Below, in pieces: positions 9,501-17,475 of a DNA stretch of 64,000 bases. The stretch lies in contig JACQFI010000097.1 of NCBI GenBank assembly GCA_016200135.1, positions 35,446-99,445 of the forward strand, in the 5' to 3' direction. A program made the position numbers and the translations under genes. The stretch is from Planctomycetota bacterium (lineage in GTDB: Bacteria; Planctomycetota; SZUA-567; H5-PLA8). Each line of letters begins with the position of its first letter. The stretch's first letter is position 1. Under the pieces are notes generated by a model. That model was not told the DNA's origin and made no database searches. It saw nothing but the letters and a program-made list of their open reading frames with translations.

Positions 9501-9627
9501 CGATGCGGTCCATCGAGAGCTGCCGGGCCTTGAAGACCGAGCCCATACCGCCCTGACCGAGCTTTTTTTGAAGCTGGTAACCGCCGACCACTGGAAGTTT
9601 AGCAGGTGCTGCTGCCTGCGTGCTCAT
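6595..9627 (-). CDS. Membrane-anchored Ser/Thr protein kinase with C-terminal FGE/SUMF1-like domain
   Basis: A 1010-residue protein. ATG 9627 is chosen because a GGGG-containing purine stretch lies about 6 bases upstream and the protein starts just before the kinase fold; an upstream in-frame start at 9672 would add 15 residues. The kinase domain is at about 17-285: glycine loop GQGGMGS, Lys46 in VAVK, HRDVKPDN at 138-145, DLG at 158-160 in place of DFG (common in bacterial PknB-like kinases), and APEQ. A Pro-rich juxtamembrane stretch leads to a single membrane helix at 349-371. The outer part has an Ala/Pro/Gln linker, a Lys/Glu-rich region, and from about 795 a formylglycine-generating-enzyme-like domain (MVKIEGGPFKFG, DVSWFAAEAYALWAGKRLP, EEWEKAARG and a terminal CGFRCAR). 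Such domains are usually used as binding modules when fused to kinases. The likely role is transmembrane signalling; substrates are unknown. Confidence 0.9.
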   Translation of the reverse strand: MSTQAAAPAKLPVVGGYQLQKKLGQGGMGSVFKARQLSMDRIVAVKILTPQFSNNSTFVERFLREARLVGRLNHENVVNAIDAGCENGMYYLAMEFVEGSNVRELMNERGPLPEKEALELLKQATHGLKCAHEAGLIHRDVKPDNLLIDKNGIVKLADLGLARSNKDDSSLTQTGMALGTPQYIAPEQARGDKDIDARADLYSLGAMLYHMLTCQVPFTGDTPAMVMAKHIMEEPVPPRTRNPNAKLTDGVCALTGWLMQKDRVNRPASAGEVLESIDRVLEGRLPWPMQKPASGPVNRRRTGQHAPIGPAPATPRRGTEGPLKVIGPRMRDELATPRHSSPSVSGSNPLLLACVGAAAALLLIGLLVMLGSGGSENAKTATVNKPDERPAVAKNNPPAAQPPAAPSRPEASSVSFAPAPRPGAAPASPGYSRPPQGRTVPGMQELEDASAYAKEHPDDFDGIIKRMQPLAEKYNGTEVGGAANLAIIATQLGKAAVESKRAQASAGQTPQPSSNPSLTRPGEKYPAPSPGTVDNAAAAKAKEEEVLTAARAAYETVCEEVSKKLKARDWSAAAKALDQASAREDLKPLAVEMAEDRADLKRIESLLAQAEKNVDLRKGETIKINAGLSGKIAGLDRGRLELDLNGKGSTMSVPFRDKVPSEEIIKFFEAKTGMEKDEAARAKVAFYIGVQDLDNAEAAVKTVPEAERVRYLIALEMAKRGRQAVLKEQAEAEAEKLAKQIEELDKQGLAKEACALLDDGLKRFKDTPAFTSRTGVFESIRDKVLGRTTAEMVKIEGGPFKFGLRREDRNIPAYSIDKLKVTNKDYHKFVQWIVNESNHDEIQKLYTALEAKEGVAGKFKVPKDPVEYIPRYFPEFEEIQERRAKESTRPDALEQWKRFSTELQFARERYAGDDRSVVDVSWFAAEAYALWAGKRLPSNEEWEKAARGTYGAMYQLTAIYEWVDQPGVSRVGVNKGGTSAYTLDADGSESHLLPYNRNFNCGFRCARSAK

Positions 9628-9745
9628 GCGCGTCCCCCGATCCACCACGACCTCCAATAGCACGTCGTGCATTGTATATCTTCTACTGCTATAAAAGAAG
9701 GCGATGGTTTACAAAACTCATTAGTTTAAAAGGACTTAAGCACAT

Positions 9746-9769
9746 GTGCGCGGACTGGTTTGCGCGCAC
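9746..9769. repeat. Small inverted repeat between the divergent kinase and gpmI genes
   Basis: GTGCGCG at 9746-9752 and CGCGCAC at 9763-9769 form a 7-bp perfect stem with a 10-base loop. It lies in the AT-rich divergent spacer (9628-9892). It could be an operator or a leader hairpin for gpmI; there is no further support. Confidence 0.3.
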
Positions 9770-9892
9770 GAGTGGTGCCTAGACCGCTCAAAAGACTTGC
9801 ATGAAAGCCGCAGTTCTAATTCGTCCTCTTCTTGTCCCTGCGTACTCTGGGCCTTATTCTCCGACTTGCCACTCGACGAGGATTTTCAGACC

Positions 9893-11836
9893 ATGCCCGC
9901 CATCCCCCCCCGCAAAGGCCCCGTAATGCTGATCGTGATGGACGGCATCGGCCTGCGCCAAGAGACCGAACACAACGCCGTGCATCTGGCCAAGAAGCCC
10001 AACTACGACCGGCTCACGAGGGAGTACCCTTACACGCAGATTATCACGTGCGGGACCGATGTCGGCCTGCCCAAGGGGACCATGGGCAACAGCGAGGTCG
10101 GGCACCTGAACATCGGCGCGGGGCGCGTCGTCTGGCAGGAATTGATGCGCATCGGCAACGCCGTCGCGGACCTCTCCTTCTTCGAGAGCAAGGCCTTCCT
10201 CGGCGCCATCGAACACGCCAAGAAGAACAACGCGCGCCTGCATCTCTTCGGTCTCATCAGCGGCGCGTACGTGCATTCTTGCGAGGAACACTACTTCGCC
10301 TTGATCCGCATGGCGCGGCAGCAGGGGCTCACGCGCGACCGCGTGGTGCTCCACCTCTTTACCGACGGCCGCGACACCCCGCCGCGCTCAGGCGCGCAGT
10401 GGGTCGCGGACCTGCAACGCAAACTCGATCTTTACGACACCGGCATTGTCGGCACGGTGATCGGGCGCTACTACGCGATGGACCGCGACAAACGCTGGAG
10501 CCGCGTCAAGCTCGCCTACGACGCCATGGTTCACGGGGTCGCGGAGCGCTCGGCCAAATCCGCAAGCGAAGCCATCGCCGCGGCGTACGCGCGTGCGGAT
10601 AAGCACGGCAAGCCGCACACGAAGGTGCTCGAAGGCAAGCTGCCCGAGGCGAACCTGAAGCTCACCGGCGCGCTCGACCGCAAGGGTCTGGAAGACTTGC
10701 AGCTCGCCGTGCAAGCGCTTCTGAACAAGGGCCAGTACCGCATCGTCGCCGATCTCTCGGGCCTCGAATTCCTCAACTCCGCCGCCGCCGCGATCCTCAT
10801 CGACGCCCACACCAAGGCGCAGGAGAAGGGCGGTTCGGTTGCACTCCTCCGGCCCAATGCCAGCTCGATGAAAACCGTCGAGATGCTCGGGCTGAACACC
10901 TTCTTCGAGATCCACGGCGCGCCCGCGACCGCGGACTATCCCGCGGAGACCGACGAGTTCATCCGCCCGACGACGATCCTGGGCGAAAACGGCAAGCCGC
11001 AGGGGGTCATCCGCGACGGCGACGCCCTGATTAGCTTCAACCACCGCTCGGACCGCCCGCGCGAGATCATCCGCGCGCTGATCGAGGACGACTTCGAAGA
11101 GAAGACGCGCAAGGACACCGACCGCGGCTTCGTGCGGCGCGGCCGGCCCAAGAACCTCTACCTCGCCACAATGACCGACTACCGCGCCGGCTTCGACGTT
11201 TCCGTCGCGTTCGACGCCAAGGAACTCTCGGGCACCATCTCCGAAGCCGTCAGCAAGGCGGGGCTCAAGCAGTACCACACGGCCGAGACCGAAAAGTACC
11301 CGCACGTGACGTTCTTCTTCAACGGCGGGCGCGAGGCGCCCTTCCCCGGCGAAGACCGCTACATGGCCAACTCGCCCAAGGTCGCGACCTACGACCTCCA
11401 GCCCGAGATGTCCGCCGCGGAGGTGACGCAGAAGGTCTGCGAGGCGATCCGCACAAAGAAGTACGACTTCTTCGTGCTCAACTTCGCCAACGGCGACATG
11501 GTGGGCCATACCGGCGTGGAACCGGCGGCAATCAAGGCCGTCGAGACCGTCGATAAGGGTGTGGGCGAGATCATCCAGGCGTTGAAAGAGGTGCACGGCG
11601 ACGTTCTGATCACCGCCGACCACGGCAACTGCGAACAGATGTGGGACTACGAGGCCAACTGTCCGCACACCTCGCACACGACGAACCCGGTGCCGTGTTT
11701 CCTGGTCAGCGAACGCTTCAAGAACGCCAAGCTGCGCTCCGGCGGCCGGCTTGCAGACCTCGCTCCCACTCTGATGTTCCTCCTGGGCTTGCGGCCGACC
11801 AAAGAGATGGACGGCCAGAACCTGATCCTGGCGTAG
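9893..11836 (+). CDS. gpmI: 2,3-bisphosphoglycerate-independent phosphoglycerate mutase with inserted STAS-like domain
   Basis: The enzyme interconverts 3- and 2-phosphoglycerate in glycolysis in the cytoplasm. Start ATG 9893 has GAGGA about 10 bases upstream and gives MPAIPP; a longer frame from 9746 lacks a site. Family residues are intact: metal-binding MDGIG near 16-20, the phosphorylated Ser67 in GNSEVGH, DGRDTPP, GRYYAMDRDKRW, DRPREI, NFANGDMVGHTG, ADHGN and HTSHTTNPVP. At 647 residues it is about 100 longer than the usual 510-550. The extra length is one block, residues about 244-347 (DNA 10622-10933), between the helix ending AAAYARADKHGK and the conserved TDEFIRPTTI. That block has the STAS/SpoIIAA pattern LTGALDR, IVADLSGLEFLNSAAAAILI and EMLGLNTFFEIHG, with Ser296 at the phosphorylation-site position. 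The enzyme should be active; the insert may be regulatory. Confidence 0.93.
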   Translation: MPAIPPRKGPVMLIVMDGIGLRQETEHNAVHLAKKPNYDRLTREYPYTQIITCGTDVGLPKGTMGNSEVGHLNIGAGRVVWQELMRIGNAVADLSFFESKAFLGAIEHAKKNNARLHLFGLISGAYVHSCEEHYFALIRMARQQGLTRDRVVLHLFTDGRDTPPRSGAQWVADLQRKLDLYDTGIVGTVIGRYYAMDRDKRWSRVKLAYDAMVHGVAERSAKSASEAIAAAYARADKHGKPHTKVLEGKLPEANLKLTGALDRKGLEDLQLAVQALLNKGQYRIVADLSGLEFLNSAAAAILIDAHTKAQEKGGSVALLRPNASSMKTVEMLGLNTFFEIHGAPATADYPAETDEFIRPTTILGENGKPQGVIRDGDALISFNHRSDRPREIIRALIEDDFEEKTRKDTDRGFVRRGRPKNLYLATMTDYRAGFDVSVAFDAKELSGTISEAVSKAGLKQYHTAETEKYPHVTFFFNGGREAPFPGEDRYMANSPKVATYDLQPEMSAAEVTQKVCEAIRTKKYDFFVLNFANGDMVGHTGVEPAAIKAVETVDKGVGEIIQALKEVHGDVLITADHGNCEQMWDYEANCPHTSHTTNPVPCFLVSERFKNAKLRSGGRLADLAPTLMFLLGLRPTKEMDGQNLILA

Positions 11837-12261
11837 CGCAGGCTCCATGGCACGCGGAAATCTCAAACCGCGCCAAGCAACCTTTCCCGAGAAATAACCG
11901 CGGGCAATCCTGTACATCCTCGGCGTAGAAATCCGCCTGGGGTTTTCTTGCTTTCGTTTTAGATGTACTAGGTGTACTCGCCATGCCTAAGCGGACTTCG
12001 ACAGATCTTGTTTTCAAATCTCTATTGTAATTTTCATAAGAAGAGGGCGCCAAAATTGCCGAGTTCAAAATTTATCAAAAAGCTCTGCATAGCCGTAGGC
12101 CATTAGTGTATCTAACTTAGCGTGAACGATACGCGTTTGTAATCAGGCCGCTTTCATAGTCCGAAAGAAAGTACATACGTCGTTTCAGCAGCATTGGTGC
12201 ATCTCGGTTTACAATTCCGCCGCGCGCTGTATCGGTCGCATTCGAGCTGGGAGAAATCAAA
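11837..12261. other. 425-base non-coding, AT-richer spacer
   Basis: There is no convincing reading frame, RNA gene or terminator here. It is visibly richer in A and T than the flanks and carries a TACAAT -10-like hexamer at 12210-12215, about 50 bases before the first MoxR gene, but no matching -35. It probably holds the promoter of the large MoxR/VWA locus. Confidence 0.4.
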
Positions 12262-13245
<984 letters not shown>

Positions 13246-13258
13246 GGCTCAGCGGATA

Positions 13259-13317
13259 GGGGCCGGTGAACAGGGAACCTTCACCCCTGTCCTCTGTCCC
13301 CCGATCCCTGTCCCCGC
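13259..13317. repeat. GGGACAGG-type short repeat in the moxR-moxR spacer
   Basis: The spacer holds repeated CCTGTCC/CTGTCCCC words with one opposite copy (ACAGGGAA), forming a loose inverted arrangement. A related set lies at 24990-25032. It fills the gap between two genes of the same locus. Confidence 0.45.
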
Positions 13318-13329
13318 GAGGAGTCCAGC

Positions 13330-14346
13330 ATGGCATCCGGAGCGACTTCGACCAGCGTCGGCAAGGAGCACGTGGACGCGATCCGCAAGGCCCACGATGC
13401 GGTCATGGGCGAGGTCCGCAAGATCATCATCGGGCAGGACGCGGTCGTCGAGGACGTGCTGAGCTGCTTCTTCTCCGGCGGGCACTGCCTGATCACCGGC
13501 GTTCCCGGCTTGGCCAAGACGCTGCTCATCTCGAGCCTCGGGCGCGCCCTCAAGCTCAACTTCAAGCGCATCCAGTTCACGCCCGACCTGATGCCCAGCG
13601 ACATCGTCGGCCACGAGATCCTCGACGAAGAAGAGGGCAAGCGTAAGCTCACCTTCGTTCCGGGTCCGATCTTCAGCAACATTGTGCTGGCCGACGAGAT
13701 CAACCGCACCCCGCCCAAAACCCAGGCCGCGCTGCTCGAAGCAATGCAGGAGCACCAGGTCACCAGCGGCGGCATCAGCCGCAAGCTCGACGAGCCCTTC
13801 TTCGTGCTCGCGACGCAGAACCCGATCGAACAGGAAGGCACATATCCGCTGCCGATCGCGCAGCAGGACCGCTTCATGTTCAGCCTCTTTATCGGCTACC
13901 CGACGAAGGAAGAGGAGATGGAGATCCTCGACAGCACCACGACCAACAAACAGGTGGACATCCAGCCCGCGCTCGACGGCCCAAGCCTCCTCAAGAGCCA
14001 GCAGGTCGTCCGCGCGATCCCCGTCGCCAGCGCCATCGCGACCTACGCGGTGAGCCTGGTGAACGCCTCGCGCCCCGACCACGACAAGGCTCCGGATTTC
14101 GTCAAGCAGTACGTCTCCGTCGGCGCGTCGTTGCGCGGCTCGCAGTACCTGGTGCTGGGCGCCAAAGCCCGCGCCGCGATGGACGGGCGCCTGGCCGTCT
14201 CGCTGGATGACATCCGCGCCGTCGCCTACAGCGTGCTGCGCCACCGCATCGTCGTAAACTTCAAGGCCGACGCCGCGAAGGTAAATTCGGACGAGATCGT
14301 GAAGCGCCTGATCGAAAAGGTCCCGGCGCCGCAAGCGACGATGTAG
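13330..14346 (+). CDS. MoxR-family AAA+ ATPase (canonical)
   Basis: A 338-residue protein with GAGGAG 6 bases before ATG 13330. The P-loop is GVPGLAKT (57-64), Walker B is IVLADE (118-123), followed by NRTPPKTQAALLEAMQE, sensor 1 is ATQNP with Asn164, and YPLPIAQQDRF is present. The C-terminal lid domain carries RGSQYLVLGAKARA. MoxR ATPases work with VWA-domain proteins as chaperone-like systems in envelope maturation or stress; the DUF58 and BatA/VWA genes directly follow, as in the widespread moxR-DUF58-VWA operon. The degenerate paralogue just upstream is its most likely ring partner. Confidence 0.93.
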   Translation: MASGATSTSVGKEHVDAIRKAHDAVMGEVRKIIIGQDAVVEDVLSCFFSGGHCLITGVPGLAKTLLISSLGRALKLNFKRIQFTPDLMPSDIVGHEILDEEEGKRKLTFVPGPIFSNIVLADEINRTPPKTQAALLEAMQEHQVTSGGISRKLDEPFFVLATQNPIEQEGTYPLPIAQQDRFMFSLFIGYPTKEEEMEILDSTTTNKQVDIQPALDGPSLLKSQQVVRAIPVASAIATYAVSLVNASRPDHDKAPDFVKQYVSVGASLRGSQYLVLGAKARAAMDGRLAVSLDDIRAVAYSVLRHRIVVNFKADAAKVNSDEIVKRLIEKVPAPQATM

Positions 14347-14350
14347 TCGC

Positions 14351-14414
14351 TTTTGGATTTTGGATTTCCGATTTTGGATTCAACGGGCTCCGCCGCCCAA
14401 TCCAAAATCCAAAA
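14351..14414. repeat. TTTTGGATT short-period repeat with inverted half
   Basis: Tandem TTTTGGATT words on the left and AATCCAAAAT words on the right flank a GC-rich centre, so the unit can fold into a long hairpin between the MoxR and DUF58 genes. The same words recur near 26080, 51690, 56120, 61300 and 62810. Confidence 0.7.
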
Positions 14415-14434
14415 TGAAATTCGGGAAAGCATTC

Positions 14435-15340
14435 ATGGCTAAGCAGGCATCTTCCAAGCCCGACGTCCTCGACACCGCCACGCTGGCGCGGTTGAGCAAC
14501 CTCCAGTTGCTCGCGAAGACGGTCGTCGAGGGCTTCATCCTTGGGCTGCACAAGTCGCCGTTCCGGGGATTCAGCGTCGAGTTCGCCGAGTACCGGCCGT
14601 ACGTCGCGGGCGACGACATCAAGCACATCGACTGGAAGGTCTACGCCAAGTCCGACAAGCACTACCTCAAGCTCTTCGAAGAAGAGACGAACCTCGCCTC
14701 GCACGTGATCGTGGACGCGAGCGCCTCCATGGCGTACGGCTCGGGCGAACTGACCAAGTTCCAGTACGCCTCGCGCATGGCCGCGTGCCTCGCCTACTTC
14801 ATGATGGGCCAGCGCGACGCGACGGGCCTGGTGGTCTTCGACACCGGGATCCGCGAGATCCTGCCGCCGCGCCTGCGGCCCACGCACCTGCAGCACATCA
14901 TCAACGTCCTGCAGAATTGCGAGCCCGGCGGCGAGACCGACCTGGAGGTCCCGCTCCATGCCGCGGCCGAGTCCATCAAAAAGCGCGGCCTCGTAGTCCT
15001 CATCAGCGACCTGCTGGGCGAAGTGGACGCCCTTCAGGGTGCGCTCCAGCATCTCAAGTTCGGCGGGCACGATGTCATCGTCTTCCAGGTGCTCGACCCG
15101 CATGAGGTCGATTTCCCCTTCGATAACCTCGTCGAGTTCACCGACCTGGAGACCGGCGCGAAGCTGCGCACCAGCGGACGCGCCGCGCGCGAGGAATACA
15201 TGAAGGAGTTCCAGGCGCACCAGGAAGCCCTGCGCGATATCTGCGCGGGCCTGAAGATCGACCATGTCCTCTTCGATACGCGCATGCCCCTCGACATGGC
15301 GCTCGCGCAATACCTCTACCGCCGCGGGAGGGCCGGATGA
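14435..15340 (+). CDS. DUF58 domain protein
   Basis: A 301-residue protein. ATG 14435 (MAKQASS) is chosen because it matches the usual DUF58 N-terminus; ATGs further upstream would translate the repeat at 14351-14414. The DUF58 signature is present: HKSPFRGFSVEFAEYRPY, GDDIKHIDWKVYA and DKHYLKLFEEE. A VWA-like fold follows with DASASMAYG, a MIDAS-like DxSxS variant. There is no membrane segment. The family occurs with MoxR ATPases and VWA proteins and is thought to be part of the same complex. Its stop overlaps the next start by 4 bases (ATGA), so translation is likely coupled. Confidence 0.9.
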   Translation: MAKQASSKPDVLDTATLARLSNLQLLAKTVVEGFILGLHKSPFRGFSVEFAEYRPYVAGDDIKHIDWKVYAKSDKHYLKLFEEETNLASHVIVDASASMAYGSGELTKFQYASRMAACLAYFMMGQRDATGLVVFDTGIREILPPRLRPTHLQHIINVLQNCEPGGETDLEVPLHAAAESIKKRGLVVLISDLLGEVDALQGALQHLKFGGHDVIVFQVLDPHEVDFPFDNLVEFTDLETGAKLRTSGRAAREEYMKEFQAHQEALRDICAGLKIDHVLFDTRMPLDMALAQYLYRRGRAG

Positions 15341-17361
15341 ACTGGCTCAACCCCGGCCTGCTCGTCTTCGCGGTCCTGGCCGTCGTGCCGGTGATCCTGC
15401 ACTTCCTGCTGCGCGAGCGCGTGCAGAAGGTCGCGTTCGGCGCCATGCGCTTCCTGCGCAAGCAGACGAACCAGCTCCTGACCCGCAAGCGCTGGCTTGA
15501 ATGGCTGCTCACCGCGCTGCGCTGCGCCGCGGTGCTGCTGCTGGCCTTCGCCTTCGCGCGCCCGTTCTTCGCCGACCGCGAGGCGTCCGCCGACGCCAAC
15601 GCGAAGCCCATCACCGTCGTCATGCTCGATGTCTCCCGCTCCATGTCCTTCGGCTCGCGCTTCAGCGACGCACAAAAGGCGGCCAAGGAAGCCATAAGCG
15701 CCGCAGGGCCCGGGCGCACGCTCCGCCTCATCACTTTCTCCGACACCGGCCGCATCAATCTCACCGATGTCGACACCGCCGGCGAGGCGCTCGCGGTGAT
15801 CGAAAAAGCCGCGCCCACGCCCTACGGCACCGATCTGCTCGAAGCGCTCGACCGCGTCTTCGCCGGGCTGGCCGGACAAGCCGCCGGCGGCGAAGTGCAT
15901 CTGATCTCCGACGTGCCGGCCGCGGCGCTGGCGGTAAACCGCGAGATCCGCCCGCTGCCGAAGGGCTTCCGCTTGAAGGTCCACTCCGTCGCGGGCGAGA
16001 GCAAGGCCGACGGCGCGGTGGTGACCTGCGGCGCGAATGCCGTCGAGGCTCGCGCCGAGGAACGCAACGTCCAGATCGCGGCGCGCGTGATGAACTACGG
16101 CGCGGCCCGCGAGAGCACGGTAAAGCTGTTGGTCAACGGCAAGGAGATCGACGCCCGCAAGACCAGCCTGCCCGCCGATGGCGAGACCACGCTGACGCTG
16201 ACGGGCAGCGTCAAGGAAGTCGGGGAATACGCCTGCCAGGTGAAACTCGAAGGCGTCCGGCCCGTGCTTAAGGATGACGACGTCTTCCACTTTGTCCTGC
16301 GCGTCGTCCAGAACATCCGCGTGGCGGTGCTCGATGGCGCGCCCAGCGCGGACTCGACGCGCGACGCCGCGTTCTACATCGTGGAAGCCCTGAACGCCGG
16401 CGACAACAGCCCCTACCGCGCCAAGGCGTACACCACGCTGCCGGACCTGCGCGAGGCCGACGTCGTCGTGCTCGCCGGCGTGGGCAAGCTCTCCGCCGAC
16501 GAGGCCAAGCGGCTCGACGCGTTCGTCAAGGAAGGCAACGGGCTCCTCGTCACGCTCGCGCCCGAGACGCCCATCGACGATTTCAACGCCAGCATCGGCC
16601 AGGTGGCTCCGGCCAAATTGCGCCTCCTTAAGAACGCCGACGAGACGCGCTTCCTCGTCGCCTCGGACCTCAAGCACCCCTGGGTCCGCGGCGTCACCGG
16701 CGAGAACCGCGGCGACCTCTCGAACGTGCGCGTGCGCGGCGCGTGGGAACTGAAGGACTCGCAGGAGGCCAGCGTGATCCTGCGCTTCGACGACGGCCGC
16801 CCGGCCTTGATCGAGAAACCGCTGGGCAAGGGCGCGACGCTGCTCTTCGCCGCGCCCACCGACCGCCGCGCGGGCGACTTTCCCCTGCGCGCGATCTACG
16901 TGCCCTTTATCCGCGAATGCCTGCACCTGCTCTCGCAGCGTGCGGGCGCGTCGGGCTCGCTCGGCTTGGGCGACGGGCTCGCGCTACGACCTAGCAGCGT
17001 CCTCACCAGCCCTTCCGGCAAAGAGACGGCCGCGCGCGGCAGCGAACCGCTGGAAGCGACGCTCGACGAGTCCGGCGTCTACCGCATGCGCGAGGGCGAA
17101 CACCTCGCCCTTTACGCCGTGAACGGCGCGCCGGGCGAAGCGGATCTCGCCGCGGCCTCCGCGGACGATGTTGAACGCCGATTTAATCCGCTTCAGGACG
17201 CCAAGATCCGTCTAACCGACAGCGGCTACGAACGCGTCCTGGCCCCCGAGGAAAAGTTGAAGAACGAGCAGCGCGCAAACATCGGCTGGTGGCTCCTCGC
17301 CGCGCTGATCCCGCTTACGATCGGCGAACTGTTCCTGGCGCGGTACGTGGGAAAAACATGA
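15337..17361 (+). CDS. BatA/VWA-domain membrane protein
   Basis: A 674-residue protein starting inside the DUF58 stop. The N-terminal BatA-type membrane domain has two helices (about 5-22 and 55-75) around a charged segment (LRERVQKVAFGAMRFLRK). A von Willebrand factor A domain follows with MIDAS motif DVSRSMS (about 100-106). The middle resembles the CARDB/GATase-like periplasmic region of these proteins. A C-terminal helix (WWLLAALIPLTIGELFLA) ends the protein, so the VWA part probably faces the periplasm. In the moxR locus such proteins are the likely clients or adaptors of the AAA+ ring. Confidence 0.88.
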   Translation: MNWLNPGLLVFAVLAVVPVILHFLLRERVQKVAFGAMRFLRKQTNQLLTRKRWLEWLLTALRCAAVLLLAFAFARPFFADREASADANAKPITVVMLDVSRSMSFGSRFSDAQKAAKEAISAAGPGRTLRLITFSDTGRINLTDVDTAGEALAVIEKAAPTPYGTDLLEALDRVFAGLAGQAAGGEVHLISDVPAAALAVNREIRPLPKGFRLKVHSVAGESKADGAVVTCGANAVEARAEERNVQIAARVMNYGAARESTVKLLVNGKEIDARKTSLPADGETTLTLTGSVKEVGEYACQVKLEGVRPVLKDDDVFHFVLRVVQNIRVAVLDGAPSADSTRDAAFYIVEALNAGDNSPYRAKAYTTLPDLREADVVVLAGVGKLSADEAKRLDAFVKEGNGLLVTLAPETPIDDFNASIGQVAPAKLRLLKNADETRFLVASDLKHPWVRGVTGENRGDLSNVRVRGAWELKDSQEASVILRFDDGRPALIEKPLGKGATLLFAAPTDRRAGDFPLRAIYVPFIRECLHLLSQRAGASGSLGLGDGLALRPSSVLTSPSGKETAARGSEPLEATLDESGVYRMREGEHLALYAVNGAPGEADLAAASADDVERRFNPLQDAKIRLTDSGYERVLAPEEKLKNEQRANIGWWLLAALIPLTIGELFLARYVGKT

Positions 17362-17365
17362 GACG

Positions 17366-17460
17366 GTTAACCACGGAGAGCACAGAGCACACAGAGATCG
17401 GCTGTACGGAATGGGAAAGTAAATTCCGTTCTCCGTGTCCTCTGTGATCTCTGGGGTTAA
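17366..17460. repeat. Imperfect inverted repeat of ACCACGGAGAGCACAGAG type
   Basis: A left arm with GTTAACCACGGAGAGCACAG and a right arm with TCTCCGTGTCCTCTGTGATC then GGTTAA are imperfect complements around a short centre holding GGAATGGGAAAG. It fills the spacer between the BatA/VWA gene and the DUF4175-like gene. Elements of similar wording occur as dispersed repeats in other bacteria. Confidence 0.6.
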
Positions 17461-17475
17461 GAGGAGTTTGGACGT

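Noticed and set aside
10388..11917. 509-codon minus-strand frame opposite gpmI
   Set aside because: Antisense artefact of high GC; gpmI has all catalytic motifs on the other strand.
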